From NCBI RefSeq assembly GCF_023016525.1, contig NZ_JALKCG010000001.1:930001-994000 (forward strand): a stretch of 64,000 bases of DNA. The letters are read 5' to 3'. Position 1 is the first letter of the stretch; each line of letters starts with the position of its first letter. The stretch comes from Ancylobacter koreensis (GTDB lineage: Bacteria > Pseudomonadota > Alphaproteobacteria > Rhizobiales > Xanthobacteraceae). The notes under the pieces are model-generated. The model ran no database searches and was not told the DNA's origin. It saw only the letters and a list, made by a program, of their open reading frames with translations. The position numbers and the translations under genes were made by a program. Positions 17,959 through 28,276 of this stretch are shown piece after piece.

Positions 17959-19980
17959 TCAGAACTCGATCTCGTCGTCCGCGCCGGGGCCGTCGTCGCG
18001 CGCGGCCATCAGCTCGGCATCGCTGGCGAAGGCGGCGTCCGGCTCGTCGGACGCCTGCGTGCGCACATCGACGATGGAGGCGCCGGGAAAGCGCGCCAGC
18101 GCGGCGGCGACCAGCGGGTCCGCGCGGATGCCGGTCATCATGGCGTCGCGCTGGGCGGCCGCCTTCTCGGCGAGGGTGGGTTCGCCCTCCTCGCGCGACA
18201 GCGCCACCAGCCAGCGCCGGCCGGTCCATTCCGAGAGCTTGGACTGCAGCTCCTGCACGAGATTGGCCGAGCCGCCCGGGGCGAGCGCCAGCTCCAGCCT
18301 TCCGTCCTCGAAGGCGACGAGGCGGACATGGTTTTCCAGCGCGAACTTCATGCGCAGGTCGCGCCGCGCCGCCGCCAGCGCCACCAGATCCTCGAAGGTG
18401 GCGACGCCGACGCCGGGCGTGGCCTCGGGCGCAGGGGTCGGGGCGGGACGCGGCGTGCCGCGCGCGGCGAGCGAGAGATGGCTGGCGGCTGTGGGCGCCG
18501 ATAGCGGCGCGGCGCTCGGCGCGCCCTGCGGGGCGGAGAAGGCGCGCGGCGCGGTCGCCGCCATGGCGCTGCCGCCCGATCCGCTGCCGCCCGATCCGCT
18601 GCCGCCCGATCCTGCGCCCCCCGAGCTTCCGCCCGAGGCGGTGGGTGCGCGCGCGGCCGGCGCGGCGCCTCCGGGCGCGGGAGTCGTGCCCTCGCTTGCA
18701 CCCTCGCGCAGGCGGCGCAGCGCCTCGTCGGGGGTCGGCAGATCGCTGGCATAGGCGAGGCGCACCAGCACCATCTCGGCCGCCTGCATGGGCTTGGCCG
18801 CCTGCTGCACCTCGGCGAGCCCCTTGGTGAGCATCTGCCACGCCCGCGCCAGCACCCGCATGGACAGGCCCTTGGCGAAGTCCCGCCCGCGCGTGCGCTC
18901 GGCCTCGACGAGGGCGGGGTCGTCGGCCGTCTCGGGCAGGATCTTCAGCTTGGTGACGAGATGGGTGAACTCGGCGAGGTCGGTGATGACCACCGCCGGG
19001 TCGGCGCCGGAATCGTACTGCTCGCGCAGCTCGGTCAGCGCCTGGCCGATATCGCCCTTCATCACCGCCTCGAACAGGTCGATGACGCGGCCGCGATCGG
19101 CGAGGCCCAGCAGCGCGCGCACCTGCTCGCCATGCACGGTGTTGCCGGAGGACTGTCCCCCCGCATGCGCGATGGCCTGGTCGAGCAGGGAGAGCGCGTC
19201 GCGCACCGAGCCTTCCGCCGCGCGGGCGACGAGACTTAGCGCCTCGCCGTCGATGCCGACGCCCTCGGCGTCGCAGATGGCGCGCAGGTGCCGCGCCAGC
19301 GTGCCGGCCTCGACGCGCCGCAGGTCGAAGCGCTGGGTGCGCGAAAGCACCGTCACCGGCACCTTGCGGATTTCCGTGGTGGCGAAGATGAACTTCACAT
19401 GCTCGGGCGGCTCCTCCAGCGTCTTCAACAGGCCGTTGAAGGCAGCGGTGGAGAGCATGTGCACTTCGTCGATGATGAAGACCTTGTAGCGCGCCAGCAC
19501 CGGCTTGTAGCGCGCCGCCTCGATGATCTCGCGTATGTCGCCGATGCCGGTGTTGGAGGCGGCGTCCATCTCCTGAACGTCGACGTGGCGGCTCTCGATG
19601 ATGTCGCGGCAGTGGCGGCCGAGCACCGGCATGTCGAGCGTCGGGGCGCCGCCACCGGCCGGCCCGTCCGCCGGCTCGTAATTGAGCGCGCGGGCGAGGA
19701 TGCGGGCGGTGGTGGTCTTGCCGACGCCGCGCACGCCGGTGAGGATATAGGCCTGCGCGATGCGCCCGGAGGTGAAGGCGTTGGAGAGCGTGCGGACCAT
19801 CGCCTCCTGGCCGATCAGGTCGGCGAAGGTCTGCGGCCGGTATTTTCGCGCCAGCACGCGGTAGGGGGTATTCGACGCGGGGGCTGCAGCCGGCACGGTC
19901 GGCAGCGGGCCGAGGTCGAGGCCCGGCCCGTCATCGGCCGCGTGCGTCAGGTCGTCGGTGTCCGGGCTGTCGGCGCTCAT
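17959..19980 (-). CDS. dnaX: DNA polymerase III subunit gamma/tau
   Basis: A 673-residue clamp loader ATPase. After an acidic N-terminus the core starts at YRVLARKYRPQTFADLIGQE. Walker A is GVRGVGKTTTARIL, and four zinc-ligand positions around GRHCRDI are only partly visible. Walker B is KVFIIDEVHML, sensor 1 is FIFATTEIRKVP and the arginine finger region is SRTQRFDLRR. Domain III ends near residue 390. A Gly/Ser-rich linker near 445-470 leads to the tau-specific C-terminus with a DnaX-C fold (TWSEW-like KLSEWTGRRWLVALSREEGEPTL). The start at 19980 gives an ordinary N-terminus; upstream frame is unconserved. I see no A-rich slippery site for a frameshift. Confidence 0.95.
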   Translation of the reverse strand: MSADSPDTDDLTHAADDGPGLDLGPLPTVPAAAPASNTPYRVLARKYRPQTFADLIGQEAMVRTLSNAFTSGRIAQAYILTGVRGVGKTTTARILARALNYEPADGPAGGGAPTLDMPVLGRHCRDIIESRHVDVQEMDAASNTGIGDIREIIEAARYKPVLARYKVFIIDEVHMLSTAAFNGLLKTLEEPPEHVKFIFATTEIRKVPVTVLSRTQRFDLRRVEAGTLARHLRAICDAEGVGIDGEALSLVARAAEGSVRDALSLLDQAIAHAGGQSSGNTVHGEQVRALLGLADRGRVIDLFEAVMKGDIGQALTELREQYDSGADPAVVITDLAEFTHLVTKLKILPETADDPALVEAERTRGRDFAKGLSMRVLARAWQMLTKGLAEVQQAAKPMQAAEMVLVRLAYASDLPTPDEALRRLREGASEGTTPAPGGAAPAARAPTASGGSSGGAGSGGSGSGGSGSGGSAMAATAPRAFSAPQGAPSAAPLSAPTAASHLSLAARGTPRPAPTPAPEATPGVGVATFEDLVALAAARRDLRMKFALENHVRLVAFEDGRLELALAPGGSANLVQELQSKLSEWTGRRWLVALSREEGEPTLAEKAAAQRDAMMTGIRADPLVAAALARFPGASIVDVRTQASDEPDAAFASDAELMAARDDGPGADDEIEF
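18566..18610 (-). repeat. 15-bp tandem repeat in dnaX linker
   Basis: Three adjacent copies of a 15-base unit (plus-strand CCGCTGCCGCCCGAT, first copy with one change) encode GSGGS units, followed by a decayed fourth copy. It falls between the ATPase/oligomerisation part and the tau C-terminal domain, so copy number can vary without shifting frame. Confidence 0.85.
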
Positions 19981-20117
19981 GGCCCCTTCATAGCATCGCC
20001 GGGCGCGAAGGGCGCAACGCCGCGACGACGCGGGCGGGAATTTTCCGGGGATGGCGCGCACCGCCGCGCCCGCCCCAGAGGACGGGGCGCGGTGCCGGCG
20101 GCGATGTCGGGAAAGGG

Positions 20118-20215
20118 TGGGAGGCTGGACAGAGACCCGATCCGGGCTCGTTGGGGCTGCTTCCTTCCGGACCTGACCCGGTTGGCGAGTGGCTCGTCCA
20201 CCGCCAACCTCCCGG
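20118..20215 (-). ncRNA. ffs: Signal recognition particle 4.5S RNA (small bacterial type)
   Basis: On the reverse strand the conserved SRP core GTCAGGTCCGGAAGGAAGCA, then GCC, is present. The ends pair as GGGAGGTTGG (5', ending at 20213) with CCAGCCTCCC (3', 20119-20128), forming the long hairpin of about 97 nt. The RNA binds Ffh in co-translational membrane targeting. It lies 140 bp upstream of dnaX on the same strand, a placement common in alphaproteobacteria. Exact ends are estimated to within a few bases. Confidence 0.93.
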
Positions 20216-20269
20216 CGCCTATATCGGTCAGAAGGGCGCGCGATGCAAGGGGGAGGGGCTGCGTCCCGG

Positions 20270-21442
20270 TCAGCCCGCCGCCAGCTTGTCCAGCAGCGCG
20301 TAGACCGTCTTCACCCGCTCGCCATTGGGATAGTTGCGGTTGGCGAGCAGCACGATGCCGAGGCGCTTCGCCGGCAGCATCACGGCATAGGCGCCGAAGC
20401 CCGAGGTCGAGCCGGTCTTGTTGACGAAGGAGTCCGCCACCGGTGCCAGCGGCGGGTCGAGCCGTCGGGCGGGCTGCGGCTTCAGCGCCATGTCGAGCGA
20501 ATTGCCCGCCAGCAGCCGGTCGAGCCCGACCGGCCAAGGGTAGCGCTCCCAGATCATCTCCTGCACGTAATTCGCCGTCTCGACATAGCCGGTGTGGGTG
20601 GCGGCCAGCGCGCGGGCCAGCTCCGCCGGCACGGTGGCGGCGCCGAGCTGGGCGTCGAGAAAGGTCAGCATGTCGGCGGCGGTGGACTTCACGCCATAGG
20701 CTTCCGGCTCCAGCAGCGCCGGGGTGACGCGCACCGGCGCGTTGGCCTTGTTGTAACCCATGGCGTAGCGCGCCTTCGCGCCCGCCGGCACCTCGATGAA
20801 GGTGCTCTTCAGCCCCAGCGGGGCGAAAAGCTCGGCCTCGGCGGCGCGGGCGAAGGAGGTGCCGAAGGCCCGCGCAGCGATGAGGCCGAGCACGCCGATG
20901 CTGACATTGGAATAGGCGCGCCGCGTCTGCGGCGGCGCCGGTGGGCGCCATTCCCGGAGCCAGCCGAACAGCGCTTCTTCGCTACCGATGCCCTCGGGAA
21001 GCTGCAGCGGCATGCCGCCGGTGGAATGGGTGGCGAGGTCGATGGGCGTGAGGGCGCCGAAGGGCGTGCCCGCCACCTCCGGCAGCGCCGTGCCGAGCGG
21101 GCCGGAAAGATCGAGCTTGCCGCGCAGCGCGGCCAGCGTCGCCAGCGCGGCGGCGAAGGTCTTGCTCACCGAGCCCAGCTCGAACAACGTGTCGGCCTCG
21201 ACCGGGCGGCCCTGCTGGCGCGCGGTGACGCCCAGCGACACCGTGGCGTGCCGCCCCTCGCGGGTGACGCCGAGCACGAGGCCGGGAATGTCGTTGGCCT
21301 TCATCAGCGCGCGCAGCAGCGGACCGGCGAGGCGTTCCAGCTCGGCATCCTCCGCCGCCCGCGCGGGGGCGGGGCGCAGCGCGGCGGCGCCGAGCGGCAG
21401 CAGGGCGCCCGCGAGCAGGGCGCGGCGCGAAAGACGGGTCAT
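20270..21442 (-). CDS. Class C (AmpC-like) serine beta-lactamase
   Basis: A 390-residue exported enzyme of the serine beta-lactamase/DD-peptidase superfamily. The three active-site motifs of class C are intact: S91-VSK, Y177-SN and K342-TG followed by STSGFG. The N-terminus MTRLSRRALLAGALL, with a cleavage region ARA near residue 29, looks like a twin-arginine signal rather than a plain Sec one. The length and HSTGGMPLQLPEG-like middle part match chromosomal AmpC proteins, which hydrolyse cephalosporins in the periplasm. No adjacent ampR is seen, so inducible control is not evident. An esterase of the same fold is less likely because YSN and KTG are both exact. Confidence 0.85.
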   Translation of the reverse strand: MTRLSRRALLAGALLPLGAAALRPAPARAAEDAELERLAGPLLRALMKANDIPGLVLGVTREGRHATVSLGVTARQQGRPVEADTLFELGSVSKTFAAALATLAALRGKLDLSGPLGTALPEVAGTPFGALTPIDLATHSTGGMPLQLPEGIGSEEALFGWLREWRPPAPPQTRRAYSNVSIGVLGLIAARAFGTSFARAAEAELFAPLGLKSTFIEVPAGAKARYAMGYNKANAPVRVTPALLEPEAYGVKSTAADMLTFLDAQLGAATVPAELARALAATHTGYVETANYVQEMIWERYPWPVGLDRLLAGNSLDMALKPQPARRLDPPLAPVADSFVNKTGSTSGFGAYAVMLPAKRLGIVLLANRNYPNGERVKTVYALLDKLAAG

Positions 21443-21460
21443 GGACGGCCTCTCGGTATT

Positions 21461-23666
<2,206 letters not shown>

Positions 23667-23867
23667 GGCTGTCACTTCACCAACGCGGCGCCGGGGGGAG
23701 CGCCTCGCCCATCACTAGGCCAAGGCGGCGCTGTCGACAATCGTCCCGCAGGGGGAGGCTGCCCAGCAGCGTCGGCATTGCCGGGCATTGGCGGGAAGGC
23801 CGGGGCGGCGCTATAGCTTCACCGCGCCCGCCGCGTCGTGGCGGCGGCAGGGAGGCCGGAAGGACGA

Positions 23868-24287
23868 ATGGGCGACAGCGAATTTCTCCTCGATCCGCGT
23901 CTGGAAGCTGACACCTTCCCGGTGACGGAGCTCGACCTCGCCACCGTGCGGCTGATGGATGATGCCCGCTTTCCCTGGGCGATCCTCGTGCCGCGCCGGC
24001 CGGGCCTTTCCGAGCTGATCGAACTGGAAGGCGAGCCGCGCGCCACGCTGACCGCCGAGATCGACCGGGTGAGCCGGGCGCTGAAAACGCTGACCGGCTG
24101 CGACAAGCTGAACGTCGCGGCGCTCGGCAATCAGGTTCGCCAGCTTCATATCCATGTCATCGCGCGCTTTGCCGGCGATCCCGCCTGGCCCGGCCCGGTC
24201 TGGGGCGTGGGCGAACGCAGGACCTATGCGGCGCCGCAGGCCATGCTGACCGTGGCGCGGCTTCGCGCCGCGCTGGACGCCGCGTGA
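23868..24287 (+). CDS. HIT-superfamily nucleotide-binding protein
   Basis: A 139-residue protein starting MGDSEFLLDPRLEADTFPVTELDL, after a GGAAGGA ribosome site. The active-site region reads VRQLHIHVIARF. Compared with the classical H-x-H-x-H, the first histidine is replaced by glutamine while the catalytic middle and the last histidine remain. The tail AWPGPVWG is typical of the alphaproteobacterial subgroup. Such proteins hydrolyse or transfer nucleotide phosphoramidates or dinucleotides; the substrate here is unknown. The stop overlaps the nudC start by one base (TGATG), so the two nucleotide-processing genes are coupled. Confidence 0.88.
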   Translation: MGDSEFLLDPRLEADTFPVTELDLATVRLMDDARFPWAILVPRRPGLSELIELEGEPRATLTAEIDRVSRALKTLTGCDKLNVAALGNQVRQLHIHVIARFAGDPAWPGPVWGVGERRTYAAPQAMLTVARLRAALDAA

Positions 24288-25249
24288 TGGCGACGCACAC
24301 GCTGGGGGAATGGCCGCATCTGGGCTATGTCGGCTCGCGGCTCGACCGGGGCAGCCTGCGGCGCGGCGAGGCGGCGGCGCTGCTCGCCGATCCGCGTGCC
24401 CGCGCCTGCCTTATCGCCGGCGAGAGCCTCGTCCTGAAGCGCCGGCCGGGGATGGCCGAGGGAAAGGGCGCGTTCGAGGCGCTGTTCCCGCTTGAGGAGG
24501 CCGTGGCGCTCGGCGGGCGCACGGGCGAGGCCTGCCTGCTCGGGCTCGACGGCGAGACCCCGCATTTCGTGCTGCCGCTGCACGCCGCCGCCCTCGCCCT
24601 GCTGGCCGAGCGCGCGGATCTGTTCGTCACCGATCTGCGCGCCATCGCCGTGCAGGAGCTGGTGAGCGCCGAGGAGATCGGCCAGCTCGCCACCGCCAAG
24701 GCGATGATCGCCTGGCACGCGCGGCGCAGCTTCTGCTCGAACTGCGGCGAGCGGCTGGTGGTGGGCGATGCCGGCTGGCGGCGCGAATGCCCGCATTGCG
24801 GTTCGCAGCATTTTCCGCGCACCGACCCGGTGGTAATCATGCTGACGGTGGACGGCGACGACTGCCTGCTCGGCCGCTCCGCCCGCTTCGCGCCGGGCGT
24901 GTGGTCGTGCCTTGCCGGCTTCGTCGAGCCGGGCGAGACCTTCGAACAGGCGGTGCGCCGCGAGACGCAGGAGGAGGCGGGCATCGCCACCGGCGCGGTG
25001 CGCTACCTCTGCTGCCAGCCCTGGCCGTTCCCGATGTCGGTGATGATCGGCTTCCACGCGCAGGCGATTTCGCGCGAGATCGTCATCGACCCGAACGAGC
25101 TGGAGGGCGCGCGCTGGTTCTCCCGCGAGGAGGCGGCGCTGCTGCTTACCCGCACCCATCCCGATGGGCTGATCGCGCCGCCGCCCATGGCGATCGCGCA
25201 CCATCTGCTGCGCGCCTTCGTCGAGGGAAGGGACCCGCCGGCGGGGTGA
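24287..25249 (+). CDS. nudC: NAD(+)/NADH diphosphatase (NAD-cap decapping) NudC
   Basis: A 320-residue Nudix enzyme that splits NADH and removes NAD caps from RNA. A four-cysteine zinc site is seen in FCSNCGERLVV and ECPHCGSQHFPR. The Nudix box is GFVEPGETFEQAVRRETQEE followed by AGI, and the NudC-specific SQPWPFPxS motif appears as CQPWPFPMSVM. The ATG at 24287 overlaps the HIT stop; a GTG three bases earlier would add one residue only. Convergent with the dCTP deaminase gene. Confidence 0.95.
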   Translation: MATHTLGEWPHLGYVGSRLDRGSLRRGEAAALLADPRARACLIAGESLVLKRRPGMAEGKGAFEALFPLEEAVALGGRTGEACLLGLDGETPHFVLPLHAAALALLAERADLFVTDLRAIAVQELVSAEEIGQLATAKAMIAWHARRSFCSNCGERLVVGDAGWRRECPHCGSQHFPRTDPVVIMLTVDGDDCLLGRSARFAPGVWSCLAGFVEPGETFEQAVRRETQEEAGIATGAVRYLCCQPWPFPMSVMIGFHAQAISREIVIDPNELEGARWFSREEAALLLTRTHPDGLIAPPPMAIAHHLLRAFVEGRDPPAG

Positions 25250-25260
25250 GGGGGCAAACT

Positions 25261-25369
25261 CCCTCTCCCCGTCGGGGAGAGGGCTGGGGTGAGGGGGACG
25301 CCGTTTCGAGGCCGGGTGGCCCCTCACCGACCCGCTGCGCGGGCCACCTCTCCCCCGCGGGGAGAGGGA
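25261..25369 (+). repeat. Palindromic intergenic repeat, family C
   Basis: CCCTCTCCCCGTCGGGGAGA then GGG forms a first hairpin, and CTCTCCCCCGCGGGGAGAGGG forms a second. They are linked by GGTGAGGGGG and CCCCTCACC, which can pair with each other. It lies 12 bp after nudC and could end its transcript. It is the only full copy of this family that I found here. Confidence 0.8.
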
Positions 25370-25389
25370 AGGAGGATGCCCTCAATCGG

Positions 25390-25513
25390 CCGTCCGGGAT
25401 GACGGCTGGAGCGATGATGAACGTCATGGCCGGGCTTGACCCGGCCATCCACGCCTTAACCTGCTCGCTCTTACCAACCTCATGGATCCCCGGGTCGAGC
25501 CCGTGGATGACGG
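25390..25513 (+). repeat. Palindromic intergenic repeats, partial family A plus family B
   Basis: A family A end (GGCCGTCCGGGATGACGG, 25389-25405) is followed by a full family B copy from CGTCATGGCCGGGCTTGACC at 25422 to GAGCCCGTGGATGACGG at 25513. It completes the 315-bp convergent gap between nudC and the dCTP deaminase; nothing else is seen in that gap. Confidence 0.8.
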
Positions 25514-25564
25514 TGAGCCTGCGGCCGACCGTGCGACCTCGCCGGGAGCCGAATGCCCCCGGCC

Positions 25565-26683
25565 TCAGTCCCGCGTCCAGGGCCGGAAATGCTTCGAGAG
25601 CTTGAGCCCCTGCGCCTGGTAGTTCGAGCCGAGGCCCTCGCCATAGAGCGTGCGCGGGCGCTCCTGCATGCGCTCATAGACGAGGCGGCCGACGATCTGG
25701 CCGTCTTCCAGAATGAACGGTACCTCGCGCGAGCGCACCTCCAGCACGGCGCGCGCACCCGATCCGCCGGCCGCGTCATGGCCGAAGCCGGGGTCGAAGA
25801 AGCCGGCATAATGCACGCGGAACTCGCCGACCAGCGGGTCGAATGGCACCATCTCGGCGGCGAAGCCGGGGGGCACGTGGACGGCCTCCTTTGAGGCGAG
25901 GATGTAGAAGGCGTCCGGGTCCAGCACCAGCTCGCGCCGGCCGCGGGTGAACAGCGGCTCCCAATAGTCCTCGACATCGCAGGCGGCGCGGCGGTCGACG
26001 TCGATCAGCCCGGTATGGTGCTTGGCGCGAAAGCCGAGCAGGCCGCCGAAGCCGGCGCCCGACAGGTCCACGCTCACCGCGATGCCGCCGCCCGCCGTGT
26101 CCGGCGTCGGTGCGTCGACCAGCTTCTCGGCAAGGTTGAGCGCGCGCAGCCCCGCCTCGTCGAGCCGCGCATCGCCGCGCCGGAAGCGGATCTGCGACAG
26201 GCGCGAGCCGCGCCGGGCCAGGATAGGGAAGGTGCGCGGGCTGATCTCCAGATAGAGCTTGCCGCGATAGCCGGCGGGCACCACGTCGAAGGCGCGCGAG
26301 CGGTCGGCGATGACGCGCGTGAACACGTCGAGACGGCCGGTGGAGCTCTTCGGATTGGCCGAGGCGGCGATGTCGCCCGGCAGCGCCAGCGCCTCCTCCA
26401 GCTCGACGAGATAGACGCAGCCGGTCTCCAGTACCTCGCCGGAGGTGAGGTCGAGCGTGTGCAGGGCAAGGCGCTCCAGGCGGTCGGCGACGCTCTCGCC
26501 GGGGCCGGGCAGGAAGCTGGCGCGGATGCGCCACGCCGTCGGTCCGAGCCGGAGATCGAGGCTGGCCGGCTGCACCTGGTCGGCATCGAAGGGTCGCGCG
26601 GCGGCGATGGCGCCGGCCCCCGCCAGCGCCTCGATGGCATGGCCCGGCAGGATGCCCTCGCCCTTCAGACCCGAATCCGCCAC
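25565..26683 (-). CDS. dcd: Two-domain dCTP deaminase family protein
   Basis: Reads as a 372-residue protein with two related dUTPase/DCD-like halves. The N-terminal half holds GILPGHAIEALAG and QPASLDLRLGPTAWRIRASFLPG. In the second half are PPGFAAEMVPFDPLVGEFRVHYAGFFDPGFGH and the closing QAQGLKLSKHFRPW. This duplicated form is found in alphaproteobacteria and is annotated as 2'-deoxycytidine 5'-triphosphate deaminase, converting dCTP to dUTP for thymidylate synthesis. I chose the GTG at 26683 (GGAG eight bases upstream). A TTG at 26767 would add 28 low-complexity residues. Activity is known only by family. Confidence 0.85.
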   Translation of the reverse strand: MADSGLKGEGILPGHAIEALAGAGAIAAARPFDADQVQPASLDLRLGPTAWRIRASFLPGPGESVADRLERLALHTLDLTSGEVLETGCVYLVELEEALALPGDIAASANPKSSTGRLDVFTRVIADRSRAFDVVPAGYRGKLYLEISPRTFPILARRGSRLSQIRFRRGDARLDEAGLRALNLAEKLVDAPTPDTAGGGIAVSVDLSGAGFGGLLGFRAKHHTGLIDVDRRAACDVEDYWEPLFTRGRRELVLDPDAFYILASKEAVHVPPGFAAEMVPFDPLVGEFRVHYAGFFDPGFGHDAAGGSGARAVLEVRSREVPFILEDGQIVGRLVYERMQERPRTLYGEGLGSNYQAQGLKLSKHFRPWTRD

Positions 26684-26795
26684 GCCCGTCGCTCCGCTGC
26701 CGAAAAGGAAGGCTCCGGCCGGGGCCGCAGCTCCGTTCGGTTTAACGGACGCGCCCCTTGACGCCAAGCCGGGTGCGGGAGTAATCCCGCCGGGA

Positions 26796-26856
26796 ACGTG
26801 GTCATTTGAGCCGGCCGGCTTGCCGCCACGCTAAACAAGGTTGCTAAACAGGCCGG
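26796..26856 (+). ncRNA. SAM-II riboswitch
   Basis: The metZ leader has the SAM-II layout: P1 from CGTGG (26797-26801) with CCACG (26826-26830), the conserved CATTTGA loop, GGCTTGCCGCCACG, and the 3' pseudoknot part CTAAACAAGGTTGCTAAACAGG. SAM-II motifs in alphaproteobacteria control methionine-biosynthesis genes; S-adenosylmethionine binding closes the pseudoknot and hides the downstream ribosome site. It lies 56 bp before the metZ ATG. Confidence 0.93.
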
Positions 26857-26912
26857 GGCCGCGCAGCATTGCGCGAGCGACCCCGGTTATGCGCGAGAGA
26901 CCGGAGCCGCGA

Positions 26913-28121
26913 ATGTCCCAGAACGACAAGCTCACCCCCGCCGAGATCGCCCAGCTGCGCCCCGACACCCGGCTCGTGCAGGGCGGCATTCTGCGCTCGC
27001 CCTTCGGCGAGACCTCCGAGGCGCTGTTCCTCACCCAGGGCTATGTCTACGACACCGCCGAGCAGGCCGAGGCCCGCTTCAAGGGCGAGGATCCCGGCTT
27101 CATCTACACGCGTTACTCGAACCCCACGGCGTCGATGTTCGAGACGCGGCTCGCGCTGCTGGAAGGCGCGGAGGTCGCCCGCGCCACCGCCTCGGGCATG
27201 GCGGCGGTGACGGCGGCGCTGCTGTGCCAGCTCAAGACCGGCGACCACGTGGTGGCGGCGCGCGCGCTGTTCGGCTCCTGCCGCTATGTGATCGAGGAAC
27301 TGCTGCCGCGCTTCGGCATCGCCGCGACGCTGGTCGACGGCACCGACATCGCGGCGTGGCAGGCGGCGGTGCGGCCGCAGACCAAGGTGTTCTTCCTGGA
27401 GAGCCCGACCAACCCGACGCTGGAGCTGATCGACATTGCGGCGGTGGCGCAGGTGGCGAAGGCGGCGGGCGCGCTGCTCGTGGTCGACAACGTGTTCGCC
27501 ACGCCGATGCTGCAGAGCCCGCTGGCGCTGGGCGCCGACATCGTCGTCTATTCCGCCACCAAGCATATTGACGGGCAGGGCCGCTGCCTCGCCGGCGTCA
27601 TCCTGTGCTCGGAGAAGTTCCTCGCCGATCATCTGCAGGTGTTCCTGCGCCAGACCGGGCCCTCGGTCTCGCCCTTCAACGCCTGGGTGATGCTCAAGGG
27701 GCTGGAGACGCTGCCGCTGCGCGTCGAGCGCTCGCAGGCGAGCGCGGCGGCGCTGGCGGACCGCTTTGCCGGCCTGCCGGGCATCGGCAAGGTGATCTAC
27801 CCGTATCGCGCCGACCATCCCCAGTATGAGCTCGCCAAGCGCCAGATGCGCGGCGGCGGCACGCTCGTCACCTTCGAGATCGCGGGCGGCAAGGCCGGCG
27901 CCTTCCGTTTCCTCAACGAACTCAAGGTGGTGCGCATCTCCAACAATCTGGGCGATGCCAAGAGCCTGATCACCCATCCCGCGACCACGACACACCAGCG
28001 CTTCACCCCGGAGGCGCGCGCCGAAATGGGCATTTCCGACGGCATGGTGCGGCTCTCGGTCGGTCTGGAGCATGTCGACGACCTGACCGACGACGTGACC
28101 CGCGCGCTGAAGGCGGTGTGA
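26913..28121 (+). CDS. metZ: O-succinylhomoserine sulfhydrylase
   Basis: A 402-residue PLP enzyme of the Cys/Met metabolism family that makes homocysteine from O-succinylhomoserine and sulfide. Visible landmarks are YTRYSNPTASMFETRLALLEGAE, the substrate/PLP segment ESPTNPTLELIDI, and the PLP lysine in SATKHIDGQGRCLAG. GLEHVDDLTDDV is near the end. Start at 26913 because the protein should begin after the riboswitch; the frame also stays open upstream, through the riboswitch itself, and a TTG at 26841 inside it is not credible as a start. The SAM-II element predicts repression when SAM is plentiful. Confidence 0.95.
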   Translation: MSQNDKLTPAEIAQLRPDTRLVQGGILRSPFGETSEALFLTQGYVYDTAEQAEARFKGEDPGFIYTRYSNPTASMFETRLALLEGAEVARATASGMAAVTAALLCQLKTGDHVVAARALFGSCRYVIEELLPRFGIAATLVDGTDIAAWQAAVRPQTKVFFLESPTNPTLELIDIAAVAQVAKAAGALLVVDNVFATPMLQSPLALGADIVVYSATKHIDGQGRCLAGVILCSEKFLADHLQVFLRQTGPSVSPFNAWVMLKGLETLPLRVERSQASAAALADRFAGLPGIGKVIYPYRADHPQYELAKRQMRGGGTLVTFEIAGGKAGAFRFLNELKVVRISNNLGDAKSLITHPATTTHQRFTPEARAEMGISDGMVRLSVGLEHVDDLTDDVTRALKAV

Positions 28122-28276
28122 GCGGACGCGCCGCTGCTGGCCTCCCGATACCGTCAAAACAGGGGAAAAGCGGCGGCGCCAACGTCCTCGTGAAGCGCTA
28201 CCGCCTTGATCTCGCGCGGCAAACGCCCTTCATTGGACATGACGGGGCCGATGCGCGGGGCGCCGGGAGGCAGGCG

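Noticed and set aside
17959-19980. Programmed frameshift for the gamma form of DnaX
   Set aside because: No A AAA AAG-type slippery run is visible in the gene.
26841-26912. Upstream start for MetZ at 26841 or 26889
   Set aside because: 26841 lies inside the SAM-II riboswitch, and the added residues are not conserved in MetZ.
28118-28276. Extended ApaG start overlapping metZ
   Set aside because: The extension is not part of the 125-130 residue family and has a poorer ribosome site.
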